Shown: positions 25,423 to 35,555, numbered from the stretch's first letter. The stretch is DNA of 64,000 nt from Hymenobacter rubidus (GCF_016734815.1 NZ_JAERQF010000002.1:62001-126000); one strand, 5' to 3'. Notes: generated by a model not told the origin, from the letters alone. Made by a program: numbers and translations.

Positions 25423-26493
25423 TTACAGCTCCGCGCCCGGCTTCACCGCCCCCGCATCCACCGATTTCAGGAACGTAATCAAGCCCTTGAAATACGTCTG
25501 CTGGTCGTCGTACATGCTCATGTGGCTGCCGTTGGGGCAGATGAGGGAGTTGCCGCGCTGCACTTTGGTAGCAATCATGCGCATGTGGGCGGGGTCCATG
25601 GTGTCGTGCTTGCCGCCGATGCTGAGCACGGGCACGCGCAGCTTGGGCAGGTCGGGCACCCGGTCCCAGGTGGTGAGCTTGCCCGAAATGCCGAACTCGC
25701 TGGGTCCCTGCATGGTCACGTACAGCGACTGGTTGATTTTGCCCAGCGAGCGGGTTACGGGCTCGGGGTTGGGCACGATGCGGCACAGGTGCTCGGCGTA
25801 GAAATTGGGTTCGAGCAGGGCCATGTAGCGCGGGTTGCTGAAGTCCTTTTTCGCCTCGATGGCGCGGATTTCCTTCAGCACTTCGGGCTTCATCTGCTTG
25901 GCCAGCACCTCATCGGCGTACTTGCCGTAGTCGGGGCAGCTCATCATCATGTTGGAGATAATGAGGCCCTTGAGGTGCTGCTGGTACTTGAAGGCGTACT
26001 CGGCGGCCAGGATGCCGCCCCAGCTGTGGCCCAGCAGGTAGAAGTTGGTGTTGTCCAGCTTCAGGGCCTGGCGCACCTGCTCCACTTCTTCCACGTAGCG
26101 CGGCAGGCTCCACATGGCGGTATCCTTGGGGTTGTCGGAGTTGCCGCAGCCGAGCTGGTCGTAGTAAATGAACTCGATGCCTTCTTTGGGCAGGAAGTTC
26201 TCAAAGCACTCGAAATACTCGTGCGTAGCACCCGGCCCGCCATTCAGCAGCAGCACTTTGATTTTGGGGTTATTGCCGAAGCGCTTGGTCCAGATGTTGA
26301 ACTTGCCTTTTGGCGTCGTTATCGGAATCACCTGCACGCCGCCGTCCTGCACGCCGCTTTCGGTGGTGGCGAAGTAGCGGGCCAGCGTGTTTGGCTCGCT
26401 GGCTCCGGCCGGTTTGGGTTGGTTGCAGCCTGCCACCAACAGGACGCTTAGCACAAGCGCGGCCGACAACCGCACGGGAGTAAAGATTTTCAT
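25423..26493 (-). CDS. Alpha/beta hydrolase, proline iminopeptidase-like lipoprotein (peptidase S33)
   Basis: A 356-residue protein with a lipoprotein signal (LLVAGC). The oxyanion region LNGGPGATHEYFECF and DQLGCGNSD, the nucleophile elbow GHSWGG, the acid in SIGGKHDTMDP and the terminal histidine in CPNGSHMSMYDD are all present in order, as in proline iminopeptidases of family S33. It likely trims N-terminal proline or similar residues from peptides in the periplasm. The start at 26493 gives the signal peptide; the longer frame is not supported. Adjacent genes are not clearly related. Confidence 0.88.
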   Translation of the reverse strand: MKIFTPVRLSAALVLSVLLVAGCNQPKPAGASEPNTLARYFATTESGVQDGGVQVIPITTPKGKFNIWTKRFGNNPKIKVLLLNGGPGATHEYFECFENFLPKEGIEFIYYDQLGCGNSDNPKDTAMWSLPRYVEEVEQVRQALKLDNTNFYLLGHSWGGILAAEYAFKYQQHLKGLIISNMMMSCPDYGKYADEVLAKQMKPEVLKEIRAIEAKKDFSNPRYMALLEPNFYAEHLCRIVPNPEPVTRSLGKINQSLYVTMQGPSEFGISGKLTTWDRVPDLPKLRVPVLSIGGKHDTMDPAHMRMIATKVQRGNSLICPNGSHMSMYDDQQTYFKGLITFLKSVDAGAVKPGAEL

Positions 26494-27019
26494 TTGCAGG
26501 AAAAACAGGGTGAAGTCATCATTCGGCTGGTTAGCCCGTCGAAATAACGTCATTCCGGAACAAGTATGCGGGCCCCGCTCCGAGCCCGCGCAACCCAGCA
26601 CATCAGGTGGCGCGAGGCAAGCGGGAAAATACCCCCTTCTGAAGTCGTAAAAACCCTGTCATGTTAGTGCACTTTTTAGCGCCGTTTGCCATCGAGCTAA
26701 ATACTGCCATGGCCTTTTACCCGACCTCTACTTATTAGTAAGATTCAATTTCAAATAAAAGTAAAGTAAAATATTCAACAAACATTAATTTTAGGAATTT
26801 TTTAATAGCGGCACTGGTTTAGTACTCAGAATATGAGGAATAGCCTAGAATACCAGCATCCGGGCCCGATTTCGGATGTGCCTGATTTTATCCTCGAAAA
26901 GAAACAGCACTAAACAAATCCAGGACAAAGACAACTATTGCCTGGAACTTTCTTTGACTTCGCTGCCTTTCTGCCGCCGATTCCGCTTCGCTAATCATCC
27001 ACTTTATTTCCCCAGCTTA
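26494..27019. other. AT-rich gene-free region before the subtilisin-like gene
   Basis: About 526 bases between divergent genes. From about 26650 to 26850 the sequence is strongly AT-rich (for example AAAATATTCAACAAAC), unlike the rest of the window. No tRNA, hairpin terminator or convincing small gene was seen. It presumably holds promoters for both flanking genes. Confidence 0.5.
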
Positions 27020-28252
<1,233 letters not shown>

Positions 28253-28270
28253 CGGGTTCAACTTTTAGTC

Positions 28271-28308
28271 AAAACAAAAAGGCAGCCCGCGGGCTGCCTT
28301 TTTGTTTT
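28271..28308. terminator. Perfect 18-bp hairpin terminator
   Basis: Arms 28271-28288 and 28291-28308 are exact complements with a two-base loop, GGCAGCCC flanked by AAAACAAAAA and TTTTTGTTTT, so it can act in both directions between convergent genes. Confidence 0.92.
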
Positions 28309-28364
28309 GGCAGTAGGAGTGTTTGTATCAAGTTGCTGTACCACGTTAACCGAATAAAGTTGAC

Positions 28365-28460
28365 TGTTCTGCTGAGCGCAGTCGAAGCATCTCTACCTCA
28401 ATACGAATCCAATCGAAGCAACGAAGCAGTAGAGATGCTTCGACTCCGCTCAGCAGGACG
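28365..28460. repeat. Intergenic palindrome, family 2 (32-bp arms)
   Basis: Arms about 28365-28396 and 28429-28460, near-perfect, in the CAGCAGGAC-ending subfamily; loop 32 bases. Confidence 0.92.
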
Positions 28461-28478
28461 GCCTTCCGGTGTTAACCG

Positions 28479-28862
28479 TTAGCCGCTGTAGCCGCCACCG
28501 CTGCCAGGCTCGGTGGCGCTGCCATTTTCGGGCGTGGCGGGCGTAGGCAGGTCGGGCGCGGTGTGCAGGGCGAGGTGGCTGTAGTCGGGGGCCCCGTTGC
28601 CGGCTGGCATGGGGGCTTCGTCGAAGGTGCGCTCGATTTCCGTCATGTCGAAGTCCTCCACCGGCGTTCCGAAACTCACTTTGGCCGTGATGCGGTACTC
28701 CACAATGCGGTTGTCGCGCACTTTGCAGCTCTGGTCTTTGATGTAGATGGAAGAAATATTGGGCACCGAGCTGCTGAGCGACGTGATGGCACGTTGCAGG
28801 GCATCCTCGAAGCTTTTGTCGGACGAGGCCAGAATTTCAATGACTTGTTTGATGGCGGACAT
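28479..28862 (-). CDS. Dodecin-family flavin-binding protein with C-terminal extension
   Basis: A 127-residue protein. Residues 1-68 (IKQVIEILASSDKSFEDALQ, ISSIYIKDQSCKVRDNRIVE, YRITAKVSFG) match dodecins, small proteins that form hollow dodecamers storing flavins. Typical dodecins have 65-75 residues. Here about 55 more residues form an acidic then Pro/Gly-rich tail of unknown role. The canonical flavin-stacking Trp is not evident: the segment reads IKDQSCKV. The start at 28862 was chosen because dodecins begin with this helix. It diverges from fumarase. Confidence 0.8.
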   Translation of the reverse strand: MSAIKQVIEILASSDKSFEDALQRAITSLSSSVPNISSIYIKDQSCKVRDNRIVEYRITAKVSFGTPVEDFDMTEIERTFDEAPMPAGNGAPDYSHLALHTAPDLPTPATPENGSATEPGSGGGYSG

Positions 28863-29030
28863 GGATGGCGGTGGTGAAACAGTGAAATGGGGAGTGTGCG
28901 GGGCGGGGCGGCAACCGGAGGCGCCGGCTGTGTTTAGTACCTGCGGTGCTTTTCCGTGTACGCGGGCAGTCCTTTCTTGGCCATTCTGGTTGAAATAAAT
29001 GTCACGGTTCGGCGGTGGTGTACTTTTGCA

Positions 29031-29038
29031 CCCGGCCA
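29031..29038 (+). promoter_or_regulatory. -7 promoter box (TACTTTTG) of fumC
   Basis: TACTTTTG matches TAnnTTTG and ends 57 bases before the fumarase start codon. Confidence 0.6.
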
Positions 29039-29095
29039 CGGCCGCTTTGGCTTTTCAAAACCCACCATTTCACTCTTCACCACCTCACCAACAGC

Positions 29096-30490
29096 ATGGA
29101 TTTCCGCACCGAAAAGGACACCATGGGCACCGTGCAAGTGCCTGCTACCGCCTACTGGGGCGCCCAGACCCAGCGCAGCATCGAGAATTTCCCCATTGCC
29201 CAGGACATCAACCGGATGCCCAAGGAAATCATTGCCGCTTTCGCCTACCTGAAGAAAGCCGCTGCCCTCACCAACCGCGACGCCGGTGTGCTGCCCGCCG
29301 AAAAGGCCGAGCTGATTGGCCAGGTGTGCGACGAAATTCTGGCCGGCAAGCTCGCCGATTCGTTCCCGCTGGTGGTGTGGCAAACCGGTTCGGGCACGCA
29401 GTCCAACATGAACGTGAACGAGGTGATTGCCTACCGCGGCCACGTGCTGCAAGGCGGCCAGCTGGCCGATGAAAAGAAAGTATTGGCCCCCAACGACGAC
29501 GTGAACAAGAGCCAAAGCTCGAACGACACGTTCCCGACGGCCATGCACATCGCGGCCTACAAAATCCTGGTCGAAACCACCATTCCCGGCATCGAGAAGC
29601 TGCGCGACACGCTCAAAGCCAAGAGTGAAAAGTTCATGCACATCGTGAAAATCGGCCGCACCCACCTCATGGACGCCACGCCGCTCACCGTGGGCCAGGA
29701 GTTTTCGGGCTACGTGTCGCAGCTCGACCACGGCCTGCGCGCCATCAAAAACACGCTGGCCCACCTGAGCGAGCTGGCCCTGGGCGGCACCGCCGTGGGC
29801 ACGGGCATCAACACGCCCAAAGGCTACTCCGAGAACGTGGCCAGGCACATTGCCGACCTCACCGGCCTGCCCTTTGTCACGGCCGAAAACAAGTTTGAAG
29901 CCCTGGCCGCCCACGACGCCATCGTGGAAGCCCACGGCGCCCTCAAAACCGTAGCCGCCTCGCTGATGAAAATCGGCAACGACATTCGCCTACTGGCTTC
30001 AGGCCCGCGCGCCGGCATCGGCGAGCTGCACATTCCTGATAATGAGCCTGGCAGCAGCATCATGCCCGGCAAGGTGAACCCCACGCAGTGCGAAGCCATG
30101 ACGATGGTGGCGGCCCAGGTGATGGGCAACGACGTGGCCATCAACATCGGCGGCATGAACGGCCACTTCGAGTTGAACGTGTTCAAACCCGTCATGATTT
30201 ACAACTTCCTGCACTCGGCCCGCCTCATCGGCGACGTGTGCGTGAGCTTCAACGACAAGTGCGCCGTGGGCATCGAGCCCCTCGAAGCCAACATCAAGAA
30301 GCACGTCAACAGCAGCCTGATGCTGGTGACGGCCCTCAACCCCTATATCGGCTATTACAAGGCCGCCGAAATTGCCCAAACCGCCCACAAAAACAACTCA
30401 ACGCTGAAGGAAACTGCCATTCAGCTGGGCTACCTCACGGCCGAGCAGTTTGACGAGTGGATGAAGCCCGAGGAAATGGTGGGCATGTAA
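29096..30490 (+). CDS. fumC: Class II fumarate hydratase
   Basis: A 464-residue iron-independent fumarase, interconverting fumarate and malate in the citric acid cycle. It begins [20 protein letters not shown] with no signal. The substrate-binding segments [30 protein letters not shown] and the superfamily signature [11 protein letters not shown] are intact, with the catalytic serine in the latter, and length matches the family. The related aspartate ammonia-lyase is less likely because of the [13 protein letters not shown] pattern. A TACTTTTG box sits upstream. Confidence 0.97.
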   Translation: MDFRTEKDTMGTVQVPATAYWGAQTQRSIENFPIAQDINRMPKEIIAAFAYLKKAAALTNRDAGVLPAEKAELIGQVCDEILAGKLADSFPLVVWQTGSGTQSNMNVNEVIAYRGHVLQGGQLADEKKVLAPNDDVNKSQSSNDTFPTAMHIAAYKILVETTIPGIEKLRDTLKAKSEKFMHIVKIGRTHLMDATPLTVGQEFSGYVSQLDHGLRAIKNTLAHLSELALGGTAVGTGINTPKGYSENVARHIADLTGLPFVTAENKFEALAAHDAIVEAHGALKTVAASLMKIGNDIRLLASGPRAGIGELHIPDNEPGSSIMPGKVNPTQCEAMTMVAAQVMGNDVAINIGGMNGHFELNVFKPVMIYNFLHSARLIGDVCVSFNDKCAVGIEPLEANIKKHVNSSLMLVTALNPYIGYYKAAEIAQTAHKNNSTLKETAIQLGYLTAEQFDEWMKPEEMVGM

Positions 30491-30576
30491 GCGCCGTCTT
30501 CGTTGAACGTTGTTCTGGTCAAACCGTCAAAGCGCAGTCCTGCTCCGGGCTGCGCTTTTGCTTTGTAGCTTGTAGT

Positions 30577-31200
30577 ATGAAACCCCTTCGGCTTCTCCCG
30601 TATCTGTTGGTGCTGGTGTTTTGCGTTGTTGCACCAGTGGCTGCCTCGGCCCAGCTGGCGCAAGCCGTTCCGGTCGACTCGGCCACGGCCAGGGCCGCGC
30701 TGCTGGCCAGTGCCAAACAGTACCCCACGTTTTACCGGGCAGTGCGGGAGGTGCAACAGCAGGATACACTGCTCAAACGGCTGGTGCTCGTGCGCAACGG
30801 CCGCAACGACGGCCCGGCCGCCGCGTTTCCCAACGGGGCCGTGCGGCTGGATGTGCGCTACCTGCAAAGTCCCCAGCCGGGCTTCGACGACAACCGCATG
30901 GTGGTGGTTTTCTATCATGAAATCGGCCACTTGCACTACTTCCGCACTATGCCGCAGGCCCAGCGCACGCCCGACGCCAGCGAGCGGGCCGCCTTCGACT
31001 ACTCGCTGCAAGCAACCCGTCGGCTGGCCGAAGCCGGCGACTGCGGCCCGCTGCAAGCCGGCCTGCATTTTATGCTGCTTCGCAGCCAGTCGAACGACGT
31101 GGCCGACCCGCACGTGCGCGCCCTGAAAAACCTGGTGCAAGAGCCCGCCTACGCCGAATACCGTCGCTACGTGGCCCGGCATTGCCCGGCGCGCCCCTAG
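30577..31200 (+). CDS. Secreted protein of unknown function with HEIGH zinc-protease-like motif
   Basis: A 207-residue protein with a signal peptide ending near AASAQ (residue 26). The middle contains VVVFYHEIGHLHYF, a HExxH motif at residues 114-118 on a hydrophobic helix, as in zinc metallopeptidases. A third metal ligand is not certain: acidic residues in the helix DASERAAFDYSLQATRRLAE are candidates. No family is recognised. ATG 30577 was chosen for the signal peptide. It follows fumC by 86 bases in the same direction. Confidence 0.65.
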   Translation: MKPLRLLPYLLVLVFCVVAPVAASAQLAQAVPVDSATARAALLASAKQYPTFYRAVREVQQQDTLLKRLVLVRNGRNDGPAAAFPNGAVRLDVRYLQSPQPGFDDNRMVVVFYHEIGHLHYFRTMPQAQRTPDASERAAFDYSLQATRRLAEAGDCGPLQAGLHFMLLRSQSNDVADPHVRALKNLVQEPAYAEYRRYVARHCPARP

Positions 31201-31268
31201 TGGGCCGGTGGGTTGATTTGAATTTTTGAAGGCAACTTTGCCAACTCATTTGCTCTTCGTTGCCTCGC

Positions 31269-31862
31269 ATGGATTTCTCCACGCCCATCGTCCTCGAAAA
31301 CCACCGCGTGCGCCTGCGTCCGCTGGAAATCACCGATTTTGAGCCCCTTAAAGCAGTAGCGTTTGATGCCGACATCTGGAAATACACCCTCACGCGGGGC
31401 GACGACGCGGTGAGTCTGGCCGCCTACATCCGCCAAGCGCTGGAAGCCCGCGAGCAGAACCTGCGCTACCCGTTTGCCATCATCAACCGCGAAAGCGGGG
31501 AGCTGGCCGGCAGCACCAGCTACTACAACGTGGCGCCCGCCGACAAGCGCCTGAGCATTGGCTACACCTGGGTGGGCACCAAATTCCAGCGCTCGGGCCT
31601 GAACCGGGCCTGCAAGCACTTGCTGCTCAGCCACGCGTTTGGCGCGCTCGACTGCGAGCGGGTGGAGCTGGAAACCGACGCGCGCAACCACAAGTCGCGC
31701 ACGGCCATGAGCCGCATGGGCGCCACCGAGGAAGGCACCCTGCGCAGCCACCGGCCCACGCAGGGCGGCATCCGGCGCGACACCGTTATTTTCAGCGTCA
31801 TCCGGCCGGAGTGGCCGGCCCTGCGCGAGTCGGTTTTCCAACAATTTGACGTTCGTGGCTGA
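31269..31862 (+). CDS. GNAT family N-acetyltransferase (RimJ/RimL type)
   Basis: A 197-residue acetyltransferase. Family features: VRLRPLEITDFE near the N-terminus, SIGYTWVGTKFQRSGLNRACKHLLLSHAF (acetyl-CoA-binding region, written split), and VELETDARNHKSRTAMSRMGATEEGTL, typical of RimJ/RimL-like enzymes. The substrate is not known. ATG 31269 is preferred over a TTG nine bases upstream. Its end overlaps the diacylglycerol kinase gene, indicating an operon. Confidence 0.88.
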   Translation: MDFSTPIVLENHRVRLRPLEITDFEPLKAVAFDADIWKYTLTRGDDAVSLAAYIRQALEAREQNLRYPFAIINRESGELAGSTSYYNVAPADKRLSIGYTWVGTKFQRSGLNRACKHLLLSHAFGALDCERVELETDARNHKSRTAMSRMGATEEGTLRSHRPTQGGIRRDTVIFSVIRPEWPALRESVFQQFDVRG

Positions 31863-32262
31863 GCCGGCTTCTTCCGGCCCCGGCCCGTTGCGTCCGCCCA
31901 ATGGCCTGTGGCGGCGGCGCGTGGCGAGCTTCGGCCACGCCTTTCGGGGCGTGTGGGCCGCCCTGCGCTCCGAGGTGCACCTGCGCTTTCATGCGGCCAC
32001 GACGGTGGTGGTTATCGGCCTGGGGTTTTACTGCGGCATTTCGCGCCTGGAGTGGGCGTTGGTGGCTATTTCGGTGGCCTGCGTGTGGGCAGCCGAGCTG
32101 ATGAATACCGCCATTGAGGCCCTCACGGACCTGGCCTCGCCGGCCTACCATCCGCTGGCGGGCAAGGCCAAGGACGTGGCGGCCGGGGCCGTGCTGCTGG
32201 CCGCGCTGGGTGCGGCAGTGGTGGGGGTGCTGGTGTTCGGGCCCAGGATTTTTAGTCACTAA
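31855..32262 (+). CDS. dgkA: Diacylglycerol kinase-family membrane protein (DgkA type)
   Basis: About 135 residues with three transmembrane helices. The N-terminal amphipathic part (ASFGHAFRGVWAALRSEVHLR) and the active site AAELMNTAIEALTDL match the DgkA/undecaprenol kinase family, where the E-x3-N-T-x-I-E motif binds ATP and magnesium. Gram-positive members act on undecaprenol and proteobacterial ones on diacylglycerol; which holds here is unknown. No ATG is available; GTG 31855 or TTG 31846 could start it, both inside the preceding gene's end. Confidence 0.87.
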   Translation: MAEPASSGPGPLRPPNGLWRRRVASFGHAFRGVWAALRSEVHLRFHAATTVVVIGLGFYCGISRLEWALVAISVACVWAAELMNTAIEALTDLASPAYHPLAGKAKDVAAGAVLLAALGAAVVGVLVFGPRIFSH

Positions 32263-32352
32263 TGCGGGGGCTATTCTGAACCATTGCTTGCCGGGGGCGT
32301 AACCATAGCCGGCCGGTCGGTTATCGGCCGGCTCCTGCCTTATTTTCTTGCC

Positions 32353-32811
32353 ATGCGCCTGCTTTCTCTCGCTTTCTCCTTGCTCCTGACCACGGCCTGC
32401 GCCCGCCAGCAAGTGAGCGTGACCACGCCCACCACGCCCCCCGAAGGACCCAACGTGGCCGGCACCTCCACGCCCGCCCCCACCAGCGCCAACACCGTGG
32501 ACCCCGTATATGCCCGCGTTATGGAATCTGACACCACCCACCGCCCCGCCTGGCTCAAAGCCCGCATTGCCGCCGTGCTGGCTGAGCGCAAGCGCAACCC
32601 CATCACCCGCATTCTGAGCTATCAGTACGACGGCCAGACGGTGTACTTTGAAACGGCGCCCTGCTGCGACCAATTTTCCCAGCTCTTTGACACCAAAGGC
32701 CGCCTGATTTGCCAGCCCGATGGCGGCATCACGGGCCGGGGCGATGGCAAATGCCCGGATTTCGACAAGAAGAAAACCAACGAAAAACTGGTCTGGCAAG
32801 ACCCACGGTAG
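32353..32811 (+). CDS. Small lipoprotein (DUF6970-like)
   Basis: A 152-residue lipoprotein: signal MRLLSLAFSLLLTTAC with Cys16, a Thr/Pro-rich linker to about residue 50, then a compact domain with ITRILSYQYDGQTVYFETAPCC, DTKGRLICQPDGGI and GRGDGKCPDF. The cysteines CC and those of ICQP and KCPDF suggest disulfides or metal binding. From memory this matches a Bacteroidota domain of unknown function. ATG 32353 is chosen because it starts the signal. Confidence 0.75.
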   Translation: MRLLSLAFSLLLTTACARQQVSVTTPTTPPEGPNVAGTSTPAPTSANTVDPVYARVMESDTTHRPAWLKARIAAVLAERKRNPITRILSYQYDGQTVYFETAPCCDQFSQLFDTKGRLICQPDGGITGRGDGKCPDFDKKKTNEKLVWQDPR

Positions 32812-32897
32812 AATGAAGAATTGGGAATGAGGAATGAAGAATTTATTCAACTGCCTCATTCCACCGATTCTTCATTCCTCATTCCCAATTCTTCATT
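32812..32897. repeat. Perfect 31-bp inverted repeat of a GAATGAAGAAT type
   Basis: Arms 32812-32842 and 32867-32897 are exact reverse complements with a 24-base loop. The sequence is unrelated to families 1 and 2 but has the same arm and loop sizes. It starts one base before the lipoprotein stop and ends seven bases before the DinB start codon. Confidence 0.93.
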
Positions 32898-32903
32898 ATC
32901 ATC

Positions 32904-33398
32904 ATGGACACCATTGCCAAGCTCGGCGCTTTCAACGTCTGGGCCAACGAAACGCTGTTGCGCCGCCTCGACTCGTCGGTGGCCGCCGGCAAAGAAGCGC
33001 CGCAGCCGGCCCTGCGCATTTTCAGCCACGTCATCAACGCCCAAGCCATCTGGATTGCCCGCCTCAGCGGCACCCAAAGCCCCCTGAAAGTGTGGCAGGA
33101 ACACGACCTGGCCGGCCTGCACCACTGGCACGAGCAAACCTCCCAGCACTTGGCCGACCTCTGCGCCCAGGCCCAGCACGATGATGCTGAGTTGAACCGC
33201 CACATCCAGTACACCAACTCGCAGGGCGATGCCTTCGACTCGCAGGTGAGCGACATCCTGACCCATGCCGTGATGCACGCCAGCTACCACCGCGGCCAGG
33301 TAGCCACCAAAATGCGCGAAGGCGGCCTGGAACCCGTCAATACCGATTTCATTACTTACTGCCGCGAAATGAGCGGGCAGGTGCAGCCGCAGCTGTAG
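32904..33398 (+). CDS. DinB-family putative metal-dependent protein
   Basis: A 164-residue DinB-like four-helix protein. The three expected metal-binding histidines are in FSHVINAQAIW (about residue 46) and HAVMHASYHRGQV (about 125-137). This second DinB is closer to the canonical DinB pattern (HxxxHxxYHRGQ) than the copy at 1535. The substrate is unknown. The start lies directly behind a perfect inverted repeat. Confidence 0.9.
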   Translation: MDTIAKLGAFNVWANETLLRRLDSSVAAGKEAPQPALRIFSHVINAQAIWIARLSGTQSPLKVWQEHDLAGLHHWHEQTSQHLADLCAQAQHDDAELNRHIQYTNSQGDAFDSQVSDILTHAVMHASYHRGQVATKMREGGLEPVNTDFITYCREMSGQVQPQL

Positions 33399-33415
33399 CG
33401 GCTGACCATACAGCC

Positions 33416-33604
33416 CGTTATGCTGAGCGAAGTCGAAGCATCTCTACCGCGCCGCCTGTCATCCTGAGCGCAGCGAAGGCCCTTCTCAAGCCTGTGCCAG
33501 TTAATTTATTGCCAAGCCAACTGTTCTTCGATGAGAAGGTCCTTCGCTGCGCTCAGGATGACAAGAGTTGCACGCGATATGCTTCGCCGCGCTCGGCACG
33601 ACGG
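33416..33604. repeat. Composite palindrome: family 1 nested in the loop of family 2
   Basis: Degenerate outer arms of family 2 (about 33416-33452 and 33570-33604) enclose a family 1 hairpin with arms 33457-33488 and 33532-33563. The same arrangement, with the same junction GCGCCG-Y-CTGTCATCC, recurs at 53303-53473. Confidence 0.88.
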
Positions 33605-33682
33605 CTTAGCAGCTGCCATTTTACCACCGCAGTATGTGCGCAAGCGTACATTGCGGTTTCATTTCTCATTCCATTCAGGCAC

Positions 33683-34213
33683 ATGATTTTTATCGTTATG
33701 GGCGTTTCGGGCTGCGGCAAAACCACCGTTGGCCAGCAGCTGGCACAGCAACTAAAGCTGCCGTTTTACGACGCCGATGACTTCCATTCGAAGGCCAACA
33801 TCGAGAAAATGAGCCACGGCACGCCCCTCACCGATGAGGACCGGCGCGACTGGCTGGCTACCCTGGCTACCGACCTCGGCCAGTGGGCACAAGCTGGCGG
33901 GGCCGTATTGGCCTGCTCGGCTCTGAAGGAAAGCTACCGCACCACGCTACAAAGCCACGTACCAGAGCCCTTCCACTGGGTGCTGCTGGATGGCCCCAAG
34001 GAATTGCTCCTGGAGCGAATGGGTACGCGCCAGGGTCATTTTATGCACTCGAACATGCTCGACTCGCAGCTGGCAACACTGGAAAAGCCGGCCTATGCCC
34101 TCCATCTATCCATCACGAACACCCCATCCCAGTTGGTGGAGCAGATAGTGACTGCGCTACAGCAAAACCCCGCCGTTGGAACAAAGCCGGCAGATTCTGT
34201 TACTACGTCCTAG
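33683..34213 (+). CDS. gntK: Gluconokinase
   Basis: A 176-residue P-loop kinase that phosphorylates gluconate to 6-phosphogluconate. Walker A GVSGCGKTT is at residues 7-15, followed by FYDADDFHSKANIEKMSHG, LTDEDRRDWL and the ACSALKESYR and GHFMHSNMLDSQ segments that are diagnostic of GntK. Length equals the family norm. The upstream open frame is palindrome sequence, so ATG 33683 is the start. No gluconate transporter or dehydratase is adjacent. A hairpin terminator follows. Confidence 0.95.
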   Translation: MIFIVMGVSGCGKTTVGQQLAQQLKLPFYDADDFHSKANIEKMSHGTPLTDEDRRDWLATLATDLGQWAQAGGAVLACSALKESYRTTLQSHVPEPFHWVLLDGPKELLLERMGTRQGHFMHSNMLDSQLATLEKPAYALHLSITNTPSQLVEQIVTALQQNPAVGTKPADSVTTS

Positions 34214-34232
34214 GCGCAATTTACCGACCAGC

Positions 34233-34265
34233 AAAAAGCCCCAACATAAATTGCTGGGGCTTTTT
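34233..34265 (+). terminator. Rho-independent terminator
   Basis: Stem AAAAAGCCCCA/TGGGGCTTTTT, 11 bases, with an 11-base loop, 20 bases after gluconokinase. Confidence 0.88.
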
Positions 34266-34270
34266 ATTAC

Positions 34271-34411
34271 AGTGGTTTTGGAGTCGGTATAAAGGCGCTG
34301 GAAGTAGCGCGAACTTTGTCGTTCGCGTCACCATGCCATCTTATCGACGCGACTGGCGCGGGGACGCGAACGACAAAGTTCGCGCTACGGTACACCGACC
34401 CCGAAACCGCT
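34271..34411. repeat. Long palindrome with GTAGCGCGAACTTTGTCG arms
   Basis: Inner arms 34304-34329 and 34363-34388 are exact complements over 26 bases; outer arms around 34271-34290 and 34390-34411 also pair imperfectly. The start GTAGCGCGAA is shared with the inverted repeat at 45505-45616, so the two may be one further family. Confidence 0.88.
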
Positions 34412-34433
34412 CTAGCTGCATTTAATCTGTTGG

Positions 34434-35276
34434 CTAGTTCAGCGACGTGGTGCCGAGGTCACTCACCTGTTCGTTGGTCACCACCACGCCGGTTCGCACC
34501 TTGTTCACGTAAGCTGGCTGGCCCGTCGGGGCCGTGGTGCTGGGGAAAAATTCGACCCGGTAGGTGCCGGCCGCCAAACCGTTAATCTGGTAGGCACCCG
34601 AAGCATCGGCCCAGGTGCTCACCGTATCGGGGCCGAGAATGGAGCTGCGAATGGCCAGAATCTGGGGCAAAGCGGCGGCCGGGCTCACGGTGCCGCGCAG
34701 GCCACCGCGCAGGTCCTGCGCCACCACCCGAATGACGGGTTTGAGCAGGTAACGCTCCTTCTTGTCGTTGCCGGGCTTCCAAGTGCCGCGCTCCACAATG
34801 GACTTAGCCACGTCGAAATCAAGCAGCAGCTGGAAGGTTTCGCGCTGCTTCAAGGTCGCTTTTTCCAGCTTCAGCTTCACGCCCGAAGTTTGGCCGCTGG
34901 GCGTTTTCAGGTCATATTGCTGGCCGTCGCGGCCCACCACGTAGCTGTTGGGGCCCAAAATGAGGCGAATTTCTTTGAGGTCGCCGGGGGCAAAGTCGTC
35001 GCTCACCAGCAGGGCCGAACGGCCGTTCACATAGTCGAGTACGTTGATGGCTTGTGGGGTGAAGCCCAAGGTTTTCCAGCCATCGGGGTCGTTTTCCTCC
35101 TTCAGGTGCACCTCAATCTGGCGCACATCGAGCACCACGCTCCGGAAGTCGCCGGGCGCATCCATCAGCCGCACTTCCAGTTTCGACGAATTAGCGTCTT
35201 CCGAGGTGCTTTTCGAGCAGCTGGCCAGCCCCAACAAGGCAGCCCCTGCAAGGGGCAATAGACGGAGAACTTTCAT
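34434..35276 (-). CDS. DUF4382 domain lipoprotein with C-terminal carboxypeptidase-regulatory-like domain
   Basis: A 280-residue lipoprotein (signal ending GLASC, Cys20). Residues about 32-185 (LEVRLMDAPGDFRSVVLDVRQIEVH, APGDLKEIRLILGPNSYVV) match DUF4382, a Bacteroidota surface lipoprotein domain of unknown function. Residues about 190-275 form a beta-sandwich of the carboxypeptidase-regulatory type (ADASGAYQINGLAAGTYRVEF). It stands alone and converges with gluconokinase. Confidence 0.88.
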   Translation of the reverse strand: MKVLRLLPLAGAALLGLASCSKSTSEDANSSKLEVRLMDAPGDFRSVVLDVRQIEVHLKEENDPDGWKTLGFTPQAINVLDYVNGRSALLVSDDFAPGDLKEIRLILGPNSYVVGRDGQQYDLKTPSGQTSGVKLKLEKATLKQRETFQLLLDFDVAKSIVERGTWKPGNDKKERYLLKPVIRVVAQDLRGGLRGTVSPAAALPQILAIRSSILGPDTVSTWADASGAYQINGLAAGTYRVEFFPSTTAPTGQPAYVNKVRTGVVVTNEQVSDLGTTSLN

Positions 35277-35406
35277 AGGTTAATGGCTAACTAAAAATGG
35301 AAATAATACAAGCCTTTGGCAACCAATAGGCTACCTGAGCTTCCCATACTCCAATTATACTGCCAAAGTTTCTTTGGAAGCCGTTGAGTTGGCCGAGAAT
35401 CATCTG

Positions 35407-35512
35407 AACCGTCCTGCTGAGCGCAGTCGAAGCATCTCTACCTCAACACTAACTCAATCGTCAGGAATAGTTACGTGGTAGAGATGCTTCGACTGCGCTC
35501 AGCAGGACGGTT
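35407..35512. repeat. Intergenic palindrome, family 2 (perfect 36-bp arms)
   Basis: Arms 35407-35442 and 35477-35512 are exact complements. This copy has GTCCTGCTG / CAGCAGGAC where others have GTCATGCTG / CAGCATGAC, a paired change. Confidence 0.95.
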
Positions 35513-35555
35513 TATTCGCTCAATTTCATTAGCTCAATCATTCTCCTGATTGCGG

